13,575 bases of DNA from JBKPCD01 sp046727175 (GTDB lineage: Bacteria > Acidobacteriota > Vicinamibacteria > Vicinamibacterales > 2-12-FULL-66-21): contig JBKPCD010000282.1 in NCBI GenBank assembly GCA_046727175.1, positions 1-13,575 of the forward strand, in the 5' to 3' direction. Made by a program: the position numbers and the translations under genes. The notes below the pieces were generated by a model. It made no database searches, had not been told where the DNA came from, and saw only the letters and a list, made by a program, of their open reading frames with translations. Below are positions 7,937 to 13,575 of the stretch, piece after piece. Numbering within the stretch: the first letter of the stretch is position 1; each line of letters opens with the position of its first letter.

Positions 7937-8040
7937 ACGTACTCACTCAGCGATCAGCAGAAAACCCTCGCGCGAATTCGCCAGCCGGATCGGCCCCCCG
8001 GTTCGGCGGTGACACCAGCCGGTTCTGCGACGTGTGCAGC

Positions 8041-8215
8041 TCACTCGTCGCGCAACGTTTGAAGCGGATCGACACGAGCGGCGCGATACGCGGGGAGAAG
8101 GCTCGCGGCGAAGCCGACACCGACCAGAATGATCCCACGACGAAGGTCGGCACGTCGATCGGACGGACGCCAAACACGAGGGTCGCCAGCACTCGACTTA
8201 TTCGCGCTGTATACT
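8041..8215 (-). pseudogene. C-terminal remnant of an MacB/FtsX-type ABC transporter permease, frameshifted
   Basis: On the minus strand one frame reads ISRVLATLVFGVRPIDVPTF. After a one-base shift near 8133-8135 the next frame reads IILVGVGFAASLLPAYRAAR, then VDPLQTLRDE and a stop at 8041-8043. This is the signature last transmembrane helix and tail of FtsX/MacB-family permeases: a small-residue-rich helix, LLPAYRAARVDPL and LR-E. Full-length members of the acidobacterial type are about 800 residues, so only about 55 residues survive. It is a relic in the gap between the TPR remnant and the DUF6263-like gene. The identity is secure at family level, but the substrate is unknown. Confidence 0.65.
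8210..8215 (+). promoter_or_regulatory. Possible -10 box for the DUF6263-like gene
   Basis: TATACT preceded directly by TG lies about 147 nt before the ATG at 8363. No convincing -35 box is present at the right spacing. It overlaps the permease remnant on the other strand. Confidence 0.25.
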
Positions 8216-8351
8216 CTCCGCGCTCGGGGATCACTCAGTTCCGCCGGTCGGGTTCGCGTTCATCGCCAAGAACGCCGATCCGCGCGTCCCCGAGATCCGG
8301 CGAAGCGCCTACCTCGCCGCACCGGGCTCGAGGCGGCGAAGCCGGCCAGGC

Positions 8352-8357
8352 AAGGAG
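8352..8357 (+). promoter_or_regulatory. Shine-Dalgarno sequence fixing the start at 8363
   Basis: AAGGAG lies 5 nt before ATG 8363. It decides in favour of this start over the longer open frame that begins at 8129, whose extra 78 residues are Arg-rich and not signal-like. Confidence 0.75.
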
Positions 8358-8362
8358 AAATA

Positions 8363-9331
8363 ATGAAGACGCGGATCAAGATAGTCGTGGCGGGTCTCGT
8401 AGCGATCGTGATGAGCGGGTTCGCGTCGTCAGCGTCGGTACAGGACGTGACGCTGCGCTACCGGTGGACGAAGGGTGACAATGTCCGCTACCGGCACACC
8501 CAGCAGAGCACCGCCACGATGTCCGGGATGCCCGGAGGCATGGGCGACATGGTCGTGGATTCGACGATGAGCCAGGTCTTTAAAGTCGTCGCGGAAGACA
8601 CCGCGCCTGACGGAATGGTCACATTGCGTTTAGCCTACGAGGCTGTCCGAATGGAGATGACCTCTCCAATGGTGAACTTGGCGTACGACAGCGCGACGCC
8701 AGACAAAGCGAGCGACCCGACGCTGAAGGAGATGTTCTCGAGCCTGATCGGCGAGTCGTTCATCATCGTCATGACGCCCGTGGGCGAAGTGCGGAGAATC
8801 GACGGGATGGGCCGCATCATGGAGAAGGTGTTCAGCAAGGTACCACAAGACCCGGCGGCGGCCGCCATGATGAACGGCCTGAAAAACAGCTTCAGCGACG
8901 ACGCCATCAAGTCGGTGGTCTCTCAGGGGTTCACGCGGTTCCCCGAACGAGCGGTGAAGCCGGGTGACGCGTGGAACAGCGATTTCGCCGTCAAGAACCC
9001 ATTGATCGGCGCTATCACGACATCGGTAGTCGCAACACTCAAGGCGATCGAGGGGAGCGGCCCGGATCAGGTGGCAAGGATCGGCACGAAATCAACCATG
9101 AAGCCCGATCCAAAGTCGCCGGGAACGAACCCGATGGGACTCACGGTACTGTTGAACGATGGTTCTGCCGAGGGCGATTTGTCGTTCGACGTTGCCAAAG
9201 GACGCTTGCAGAAGGCCAACCTACAATCCACGGTGACCATGTCGATGTCAGGGTCCGGTCCTGATGGAAGCGCGATGAACATCAAGACGCTCGTCAAGTC
9301 GCAGTTCACGCTCGAGCTGGAAGAGAAATGA
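8363..9331 (+). CDS. Secreted/periplasmic DUF6263-like protein
   Basis: The 322-residue product begins with a Sec-type signal: a basic start (MKTRIK), a hydrophobic core VVAGLVAIVMSGFA, and a likely cut after about residue 25 (SSAS/VQD). The mature part is beta-rich. It contains RYRWTKGDNVRYRHTQQST near the start, a Met/Gly-rich stretch (52-63), the segment MTPVGEVRRIDGM (137-149), and a PERAVKPGDAW motif (194-204) near a central turn. This overall pattern of 'tracking a response to a threshold, then P..pV.pGD.W' is what I associate with the DUF6263 family, which has no known function. There is no Cys after the signal, so it is not a lipoprotein. It appears monocistronic, with a good ribosome site. 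Its neighbours (remnants on the left, a convergent operon on the right) give no functional hint. Confidence 0.7.
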   Translation: MKTRIKIVVAGLVAIVMSGFASSASVQDVTLRYRWTKGDNVRYRHTQQSTATMSGMPGGMGDMVVDSTMSQVFKVVAEDTAPDGMVTLRLAYEAVRMEMTSPMVNLAYDSATPDKASDPTLKEMFSSLIGESFIIVMTPVGEVRRIDGMGRIMEKVFSKVPQDPAAAAMMNGLKNSFSDDAIKSVVSQGFTRFPERAVKPGDAWNSDFAVKNPLIGAITTSVVATLKAIEGSGPDQVARIGTKSTMKPDPKSPGTNPMGLTVLLNDGSAEGDLSFDVAKGRLQKANLQSTVTMSMSGSGPDGSAMNIKTLVKSQFTLELEEK

Positions 9332-9412
9332 CCAGCGCGCGATGAACTGTCTCTTCAAACTCAAAGCGTTTTGACGCCGCCGCAAGCAGATCGCGCATTC
9401 GAGTGGTCCATC

Positions 9413-10318
9413 TTATGCGCCCGCAACTGCGAGCGCCGCGGCGACGTACGCATTGTGACGGAGCAGCGCCACGTTGACGCGCACGCTCTCACCGCCCGTC
9501 AGCACGCGCATGCGGTCGAGCAGAAACGGCGTCAGCGCGCGTCCTCGAATGCCGCGCTTCTCGGCATCCCAGAGTGCGACGTCAATCGCGCGGCCGTACA
9601 GCTCCGACGGCATTTCATCGACGGCAGGAATGGCGTTCGCGATCAGCACGCCGGTGCCTAGTCCGAGCGAGAGATGGCATCGCACGGCAGCCGCCAGGTC
9701 GGAGATCGAGTCGAAGCGTCTATCGACGGGGAGGCCGCTCGAGCGGCGATAGAACGCCGGGAATTCGTCCGTCTGGAACCCGAACACGGGCACACCGAGT
9801 GTTTCCAGCATCTCGACCGTGCGCGGCAGATCGAGAACGGCCTTGGCGCCCGCCGAGACGACCGCAACCGGAATGCGCGCGAGCGCCGTCAGATCCGCGG
9901 AGATGTCGCCGGTTTCGGCCGCATCCCGATGCACGCCGCCGATGCCTCCCGTCGCGAACACTCTGATACCGCTCGTGTGTGCGGCGAACATCGTCGCCGC
10001 CACGGTCGTGGAGCCGGACTGACCTGACGACACTGCGGCGGCGAGATTACTGAGATTGATCTTGGCCACGTTCGGAGTTGCCGCGAGCTGCTCCAGTTCG
10101 TGGCGCGTGAGGCCGATGCGGATCGCGCCTGCCACGATCCCGATGGTGGCCGGTACTGCTCCGGCGTCTCGTATGACCTCTTCCAGCGAAAACGCGGTTG
10201 TGACGCCTTGCGGGTGCGGGAGTCCGTGAGTCACGACAGTAGTTTCGAGCGCAACGACGGGTGCGTTGGTGGCAAGCGCACGGGCGACCTCGTCGGAGCA
10301 CGTGCACGGGCCGTTCAC
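9413..10318 (-). CDS. psuG: Pseudouridine-5'-phosphate glycosidase
   Basis: The 301-residue product matches PsuG/IndA throughout. PsuG breaks the C-glycosidic bond of pseudouridine 5'-phosphate to give uracil and ribose 5-phosphate in the cytoplasm. Recognisable segments are ALETTVVTHGLPHP (23-36), GIRVFATGGIGGVHRD (117-132), ISADLTAL (139-146), SAGAKAVLDLPRTVE (155-169) and RVNVALLRHNA (280-290). Lys159 corresponds by position to the Schiff-base lysine of the E. coli enzyme (Lys166). Glu25, His130, Asp142 and Asn282 fall at the matching offsets for its other active-site residues, so the enzyme should be active. The start is GTG at 10318, overlapping the upstream kinase stop as GTGA, with GAGGT 6 nt before it. 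The frame stays open to 10447, but that extension lies inside the kinase gene. Translational coupling to the kinase is likely. Confidence 0.93.
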   Translation of the reverse strand: MNGPCTCSDEVARALATNAPVVALETTVVTHGLPHPQGVTTAFSLEEVIRDAGAVPATIGIVAGAIRIGLTRHELEQLAATPNVAKINLSNLAAAVSSGQSGSTTVAATMFAAHTSGIRVFATGGIGGVHRDAAETGDISADLTALARIPVAVVSAGAKAVLDLPRTVEMLETLGVPVFGFQTDEFPAFYRRSSGLPVDRRFDSISDLAAAVRCHLSLGLGTGVLIANAIPAVDEMPSELYGRAIDVALWDAEKRGIRGRALTPFLLDRMRVLTGGESVRVNVALLRHNAYVAAALAVAGA

Positions 10319-11226
10319 GATTGGACCTCGGCGCCGTACCACCTGTGCAACCGGGAATTCGCATGTGCGCTTGTCGCTGCCAACAGCGCGTCGGGACCCC
10401 AGCCAGCCACGGCAAAGCTTGCGCTGACGACGGCGCGTTGCAGGCAAGCCTCAATCGAGCACCCTGCGAGGTGGGCCAGGACGAATCCCACGCTGAATGC
10501 ATCGCCTGCGCCGGTCTGATCGATGACGGCGTCTGCACGCGCCCTCCAACCGTAAAAGCGCTCGTCACGCGCGTCGTACAGGACTCCGCCGTCGGCGCCG
10601 CGCTTGAACACAACAAAACGGAGCCGCCCGTTTACGAGACGAGGGAGCACACATTCCGGAGTCGTCTGCGCTCCGTCGAGAAGGAGCTCGTCTTCGCCCG
10701 GAAAGAATGCATCGGCGTCCGCGAGCAACTCGCGCCAATCGGGAAGCGTTTCCTCGGTGACCGGCAGATGCGGATCGATCGAGACGAACCGCGTGATGTC
10801 TCCGCGGAGCGACACGATCAACGTACGCTGCACGTCGAACGGCATCGGCGCGAGATGAAACGCTCGGGCTTCCGCCCACTCCGAGGGGATCATCGCAGGG
10901 TGGGGCGAGACCTCTTCGTGCGTCGGGCACCCCAGGCGATGGATCAGGCGTCGAACATTCCCTTCGTACAGCAACCACGTGCGCACGCCGTGACGACCGA
11001 ACGAGTGCACACCAGCCAGATCGACGCCACGTCGTTGAAGTATCTGTAGAACATCGGCTGGATAGTCGGTTCCCAGAACGCTGACGAGGCCGGGGCACGC
11101 GTTCCAGAGCGTCGCACCCAGCGCGCCGTACAAAAGCGCGCCGCCTGGCTGCCCCATGCGTGTCGTCCCGTCCGCAAGCACGACATCGTCGACGAGCAGG
11201 TTGCCCAGCAGCACGATTGACGGCAT
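10315..11226 (-). CDS. PfkB-family carbohydrate/nucleoside kinase, probable pseudouridine kinase
   Basis: The product has 303 residues when started at ATG 11226, where the conserved PfkB strand begins (MPSIVLLGNLLVDDVV). The C-terminal PfkB signature is present: DQTGAGDAFSVGF (236-248) contains the catalytic Asp242 of the anion-hole motif GAGD. The N-terminal signature reads GGALLYGALGA (28-38), without the usual GG-x-x-x-N, which hints at a sugar substrate unlike ribokinase's. Phosphorylation of pseudouridine to its 5'-phosphate, feeding PsuG, is inferred from the four-base overlap with psuG; a different nucleoside or sugar is possible. The open frame extends upstream to 11397, but those 57 residues are Pro/Arg-rich and lie within the btpA-like gene, so they are not coding. 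No clear ribosome site precedes 11226, and reinitiation from the btpA-like stop 13 nt upstream is plausible. Confidence 0.85.
   Translation of the reverse strand: MPSIVLLGNLLVDDVVLADGTTRMGQPGGALLYGALGATLWNACPGLVSVLGTDYPADVLQILQRRGVDLAGVHSFGRHGVRTWLLYEGNVRRLIHRLGCPTHEEVSPHPAMIPSEWAEARAFHLAPMPFDVQRTLIVSLRGDITRFVSIDPHLPVTEETLPDWRELLADADAFFPGEDELLLDGAQTTPECVLPRLVNGRLRFVVFKRGADGGVLYDARDERFYGWRARADAVIDQTGAGDAFSVGFVLAHLAGCSIEACLQRAVVSASFAVAGWGPDALLAATSAHANSRLHRWYGAEVQS
10325..10329 (-). promoter_or_regulatory. Ribosome-binding site of psuG inside the kinase 3' end
   Basis: GAGGT on the minus strand with a 6-nt spacer to GTG 10318. It supports the GTGA-overlap start rather than any longer start. Confidence 0.6.
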
Positions 11227-11239
11227 CACCGATCGAGAC

Positions 11240-12238
11240 TCAGGCGCGACGCAGGCGCGCCCCACGGGAGCGGAGCGGGGCGTCGGGGCCCCGCGAGCGA
11301 CCGCGATCCGGGGCCCCCGCAGCGCGTTCTTTGCGTTGTGGGGTGGGATGGGGGGTCCGGCGGGGCGAAGCTCCCCGGTCCAGTTTGGCGAACGCATCGG
11401 CCACGGCGCGCACGGCGTTCGGGTCGAGTGGATTGCTCCACACGCCGCCCTGCTTCACTGACGAGCCGACGATGAAGCCGTATGCCGGCGAAAAGCGTGA
11501 GAAGTTCGCCGGTGTGATCCCCGATCCGACCAGCACCGGGATGCTCACCGCCCGGGCAACGTCGCGCACCTCGTCGGGAGACGCCGGCTCGCCCGTCGAA
11601 ACCCCGCTGACGATGACGCCGTCGGCAAGGAAGAACTCTGCAGCCTTGGCGGTCTCGACAACCGACACGTCCGCCGTGATCGCGTGGGCGCTGTGCTTCT
11701 TCTTGATATCTGCAAAAACCAATATGCGCTCTGCGCCGATCGCACGGCGATACCGGAGAAGCTCGCCCGCGCACGATTCGATCACGCCTTCGTCGGCCAC
11801 GTGCGCGAAGACGAATCCCTCGACCCGCACGAAGTCAGCGCCGGAGGCGTCCGCAACCGCAATTGCCTCACGATTCGCTCCTGCGAGGACTTGAACGCCA
11901 AGCGGAAGACCGCTCTCCCGCTTCACTTCCCGGGCGAGTGCCGTCATCGCCGCGGTGATTTCCGGCCCGACGCCACCTTTGAGGTACGGGCGGTCGTGCG
12001 TGTTCTCGATGATAAGCGCCGTGAACCCGGTCTCTCGATAGACCCTTGCGTCGTGGAGACTTTGCTGAATCAGCTTATCAACAGAATGAGACGCGGACGG
12101 CGCACCCGGAAGGGCGCCGACATGCAGCGCGCCAATCAATGCTCGTGCCGCACCGAAACATTCGGAGAAAGCCGACAACGCGGTCTTGCCGGCTCGCGAT
12201 CGAACGGTCATCGATTTGAAATCTGCGCCTGCTATCAT
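11240..12238 (-). CDS. BtpA/SgcQ-family TIM-barrel protein, first gene of the psuG operon
   Basis: The 332-residue product shows the BtpA core in order: LIGALHVGALPGAP (34-47), ALIIENTHDRPYLKG (74-88), GVQVLAGANREAIAVADASG (114-133), FVRVEG (136-141), DEGVIESCAGELLRYRRAIG (149-168), FADIKKKHSAHAI (175-187), ADGVIVSGVSTGEP (205-218) and IPVLVGSGITPANF (233-246). The last resembles a phosphate-binding loop of a (beta-alpha)8 barrel. The family is named for cyanobacterial photosystem I biogenesis, but its biochemical activity is not established to my knowledge. Here it is 13 nt upstream of the PfkB kinase, so a role in the same C-nucleoside or sugar-phosphate pathway is inferred. Residues after about 288 are Pro/Arg-rich, non-homologous, and encoded by a GC-rich repeat-like tract. 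ATG 12211 (residue 10) is an alternative start; neither start has a clear ribosome site. Confidence 0.85.
   Translation of the reverse strand: MIAGADFKSMTVRSRAGKTALSAFSECFGAARALIGALHVGALPGAPSASHSVDKLIQQSLHDARVYRETGFTALIIENTHDRPYLKGGVGPEITAAMTALAREVKRESGLPLGVQVLAGANREAIAVADASGADFVRVEGFVFAHVADEGVIESCAGELLRYRRAIGAERILVFADIKKKHSAHAITADVSVVETAKAAEFFLADGVIVSGVSTGEPASPDEVRDVARAVSIPVLVGSGITPANFSRFSPAYGFIVGSSVKQGGVWSNPLDPNAVRAVADAFAKLDRGASPRRTPHPTPQRKERAAGAPDRGRSRGPDAPLRSRGARLRRA
11285..11317. repeat. GGGGCCCC inverted repeat within the 3' end of the btpA-like gene
   Basis: Two copies of the palindrome GGGGCCCC (11285-11292 and 11310-11317) flank GCGAGCGACCGCG and can form a very stable hairpin. A second short hairpin (GGGG-CGAAGCT-CCCC) lies near 11362-11375. 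The surrounding 11250-11380 tract is unusually G/C rich compared with the rest of the gene and looks like an extragenic repetitive element. Confidence 0.5.
12230..12238 (+). promoter_or_regulatory. Possible extended -10 element for the ABM-like gene
   Basis: TGCTATCAT matches the TGnTATAAT extended -10 pattern with one substitution. It would start transcription near 12245, about 45 nt before the ATG at 12291. The -35 region is poor, which is tolerable for extended -10 promoters. It overlaps the start of the divergent btpA-like gene. Confidence 0.35.
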
Positions 12239-12290
12239 TTCACAGTTTTTTCGACCCCGGTCAGGCGCGGCGTTGGCTTCATTACCAGGA

Positions 12291-12701
12291 ATGACAATCC
12301 CCAGACGAGACTTTCTCGGCCTTCCAGGTACCGTGGCAATCGCCGCAGTCGGCTTTCCTCGTGCGAATCTTACGTCGCCGGAGAATACATCGACTATGTA
12401 CGGATTGATTGGAAAGATGACGGCTGTGGCAGGGCAGCGCGACGCGCTCGCGGCAATCCTCCTCGACTCGACAGGGGCGATGCCAGGATGCCTCAGTTAT
12501 GTGATTGCCACCGACCCGTCGGACGCCGACGCGCTGTGGATCACTGAAGTGTGGGACAGCCCGGCCAGCCACAAGGCCTCACTGACGTTGCCGGCCGTCC
12601 AGGCCGCGATCGCGAAAGCAAAGCCACTCATCGCGGGGTTCAGCAACAGAGTGGAGACCGTTCCGACTGGCGGTGTTGGTCTGGCGAAAACGTCGCGGTA
12701 A
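12291..12701 (+). CDS. Tat-exported antibiotic-biosynthesis-monooxygenase (ABM)-like protein
   Basis: The 136-residue product starts MTIPRRDFLGLPGTVAIAAV, with a twin-arginine motif (Arg5-Arg6) and a hydrophobic region, so it should be exported by Tat. The mature part is a single ABM/ferredoxin-like fold of about 95 residues. It begins MYGLIGKMTAVAGQRDALAA, has a central CLSYVIATDPSDADALWITE with VWDSPASHKAS, and ends with helix LPAVQAAIAKAKPLIAGF. Such proteins act as small quinol monooxygenases or heme-degrading enzymes, or bind hydrophobic ligands; which applies here is not visible. AGGA lies directly against the ATG, an unusually short spacing, but the signal peptide fixes the start. The frame is open further upstream to 12186 without a signal. 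It is divergent from the psuG operon with 52 bp between and ends 13 bp from the convergent PQQ-like gene. Confidence 0.82.
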   Translation: MTIPRRDFLGLPGTVAIAAVGFPRANLTSPENTSTMYGLIGKMTAVAGQRDALAAILLDSTGAMPGCLSYVIATDPSDADALWITEVWDSPASHKASLTLPAVQAAIAKAKPLIAGFSNRVETVPTGGVGLAKTSR

Positions 12702-12714
12702 TCGTGCCGCCGTT

Positions 12715-13437
12715 TCACTCGCCCGCAGAGGGGAGCCGGAATGCCGCCATCTCTTCGCCGTTGCGTACCAGGAGGACGTCTCCGACCAGAACCGGGTGAT
12801 TCCAGGTCTTCCCCTCTAGAGCCTTGAAACGGGCAAGCTCGGTGAACTGGTCGGGAGACGCCTTCACTAGCGCGAGCTCGCCGTCTTCCGACAGCACAAG
12901 CAGCAAATCCTCGTCTGGCAGCAGCACGAGCTGACCGTTGCCGTAGCGACCGCCCTTCCACTTGCGCGAGCCGTCCGAAAGATCGATGCACGAGAGAATG
13001 CTGCCGTCGAAGCCGAACGCATGTCCCTTGTGAACGACGAAGTCGTTGAAGTACGGCTTCAGACCGGTTGACGTCCAGCGTTCCTCGACTTTCCATCCGT
13101 CGGATCGTTGCGCAACGGCAAGCCGGCGTATTCCAGCTCCACCAGTGCCGCCGATGGCGTTGATCAGCACGTCGCCGTCCGGCGTGAGCGCTGGCTGGAC
13201 GATTGTCGTGCCTTCCCCCCACGCGTGCTCCCAGAGCACTGTGCCGTTGGCAGGGGCGACGCTCGTGACGCCGGCTGCGCTGAGCAGCAGGATCTGCACG
13301 ACGCCGTCGATCGTTGCGCGATGTGGCGAGCTGTAGCTGCCGGGACGCGCAGGCCCGAACCAGCGGGGCTTCCCGGTCGCGATGTCATACGCGACGAGCC
13401 TTCCCGAGGCTGCGACGACGACGATGTCATCGATCAC
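12715..13437 (-). pseudogene. PQQ-like beta-propeller protein gene, 5' part removed by IS630 insertion
   Basis: The visible 240 residues are the C-terminal half of a PQQ-binding-like (BamB-type) beta-propeller. Blades show the pattern of a hydrophobic strand followed by G-x-L/V-x-A/C-x-D and a Trp: GRLVAYDIATGKPRWFGP, NGTVLWEHAW, GFDGSILSCIDLSDGSRKWK and DGELALV. The tail EGKTWNHPVLVGDVLLVRNG and EEMAAFRLP closes the protein. Full-length relatives are about 400 residues with a Tat or Sec signal and a WPQFRGP-type start. Here homology runs right up to a CTAG: the codons CTA-GTG-ATC-GAT (Leu-Val-Ile-Asp) continue the expected strand. The next sequence is the end of an IS630-type transposase. 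The 5' half probably lies beyond the element, outside the window. GTG 13437 is an internal codon. Confidence 0.8.
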
Positions 13438-13575
13438 TAGTGTCCTGAGTCAGAGATTCGCTCACAATATCGCGCGACACTGGCAAGAATCTCGTCGGCG
13501 GTTTTGGTCCAGACAAACGGCTTCGGTGATTCGTTGGTCATGGTCAGATACTCGTGAATCGCCGTTTCGAGCGCG
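13437..13575 (-). mobile_element. IS630-family insertion sequence, 3' end of transposase (runs off window)
   Basis: The minus-strand frame is open to the window edge and gives 45 residues ending in a stop at 13437-13439. It contains EYLTMTNESPKPFVWTKTAD followed by EILASVARYCERISDSGH. The PF-WTK-ADEIL block and the short SGH-like end are characteristic of IS630-type DDE transposases (Tc1/mariner relatives). The stop codon overlaps CTAG, matching the TA target preference of this family, and the inner terminal repeat presumably starts at about 13438-13440 (TAGTGTCCTGAGTCAGAG). The catalytic DDE residues, the other end and any target duplication are outside the window. Confidence 0.8.

Noticed and set aside
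7937..8040. Gap between the TPR remnant and the permease remnant, checked for RNA genes and repeats.
   Set aside because: Short G/C-rich self-complementary pieces only; nothing that supports a named feature.
8231..8351. Short plus-strand frame FIAKNADPRVPEIRRSAYLA just before the DUF6263-like gene.
   Set aside because: About 35 codons with no start, ribosome site or family match; overlaps the leader of the next gene.
8129..8362. N-terminal extension of the DUF6263-like gene by 78 codons.
   Set aside because: The extension is Arg-rich and would bury the signal peptide; AAGGAG before ATG 8363 fixes the start.
9361..9374. TCAAA-GCGT-TTTGA hairpin between the convergent DUF6263-like and psuG genes.
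   Set aside because: Only five A/T-rich pairs and no T tract; too weak to call a terminator.
11227..11397. N-terminal extension of the PfkB kinase.
   Set aside because: It is Pro/Arg-rich, lies inside the btpA-like gene and precedes the conserved first PfkB strand, which starts exactly at ATG 11226.

Overview
The window looks like a chromosomal segment from a GC-rich member of the Acidobacteriota, probably close to the Vicinamibacteria. That is an inference from gene content: an Oar-like TonB-dependent receptor, a kinase gene of the type that carries PD40 propellers, a DUF6263-like secreted protein, a PQQ-type beta-propeller protein and an MacB/FtsX-type permease remnant are a typical mix there. 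No rRNA, tRNA or CRISPR array is visible.

Layout. 1-2150 (+) is the 3' part of a large TonB-dependent outer-membrane receptor, closed by a strong hairpin at 2163-2195. 2253-2474 (+) is a Tat-signal fragment with no body. 2487-3521 (-) is a serine/threonine kinase gene whose kinase core is intact but whose C-terminal PD40 part has been frameshifted and mostly lost. 3550-3660 (-) holds a fragment resembling a response-regulator receiver domain. 3672-7361 (-) is a 1229-residue fusion: an NTT/ADP-ATP-translocase-like membrane domain, a long HEAT-repeat solenoid and two degenerate cyclic-nucleotide-binding-like domains, with a good predicted promoter. 7610-7936 (+) is the orphan 3' end of a TPR protein gene. 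8041-8215 (-) is the frameshifted tail of an ABC-transporter permease. 8363-9331 (+) is an intact secreted DUF6263-like protein.

9413-12238 (-) is a compact three-gene operon reading btpA-like, then a PfkB-family sugar/nucleoside kinase, then psuG (pseudouridine-5'-phosphate glycosidase). The gap between the first two is 13 nt and the last two overlap at GTGA. The kinase plus PsuG make a plausible pseudouridine (C-nucleoside) salvage pathway. The BtpA-family TIM barrel is a candidate extra enzyme in it. Divergent from the operon is a small Tat-exported antibiotic-biosynthesis-monooxygenase-like protein (12291-12701, +). Convergent to that is a PQQ-like beta-propeller gene (12715-13437, -), cut at its 5' side by an IS630-family element that runs off the window end.

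Two things stand out. First, the three-gene C-nucleoside operon and the NTT-HEAT-cNMP fusion are the functional novelties. Second, the flanking regions are a gene graveyard: at least six different truncated or frameshifted genes lie between 2250 and 8230 and at the right edge, with an IS630 copy providing one visible cause.
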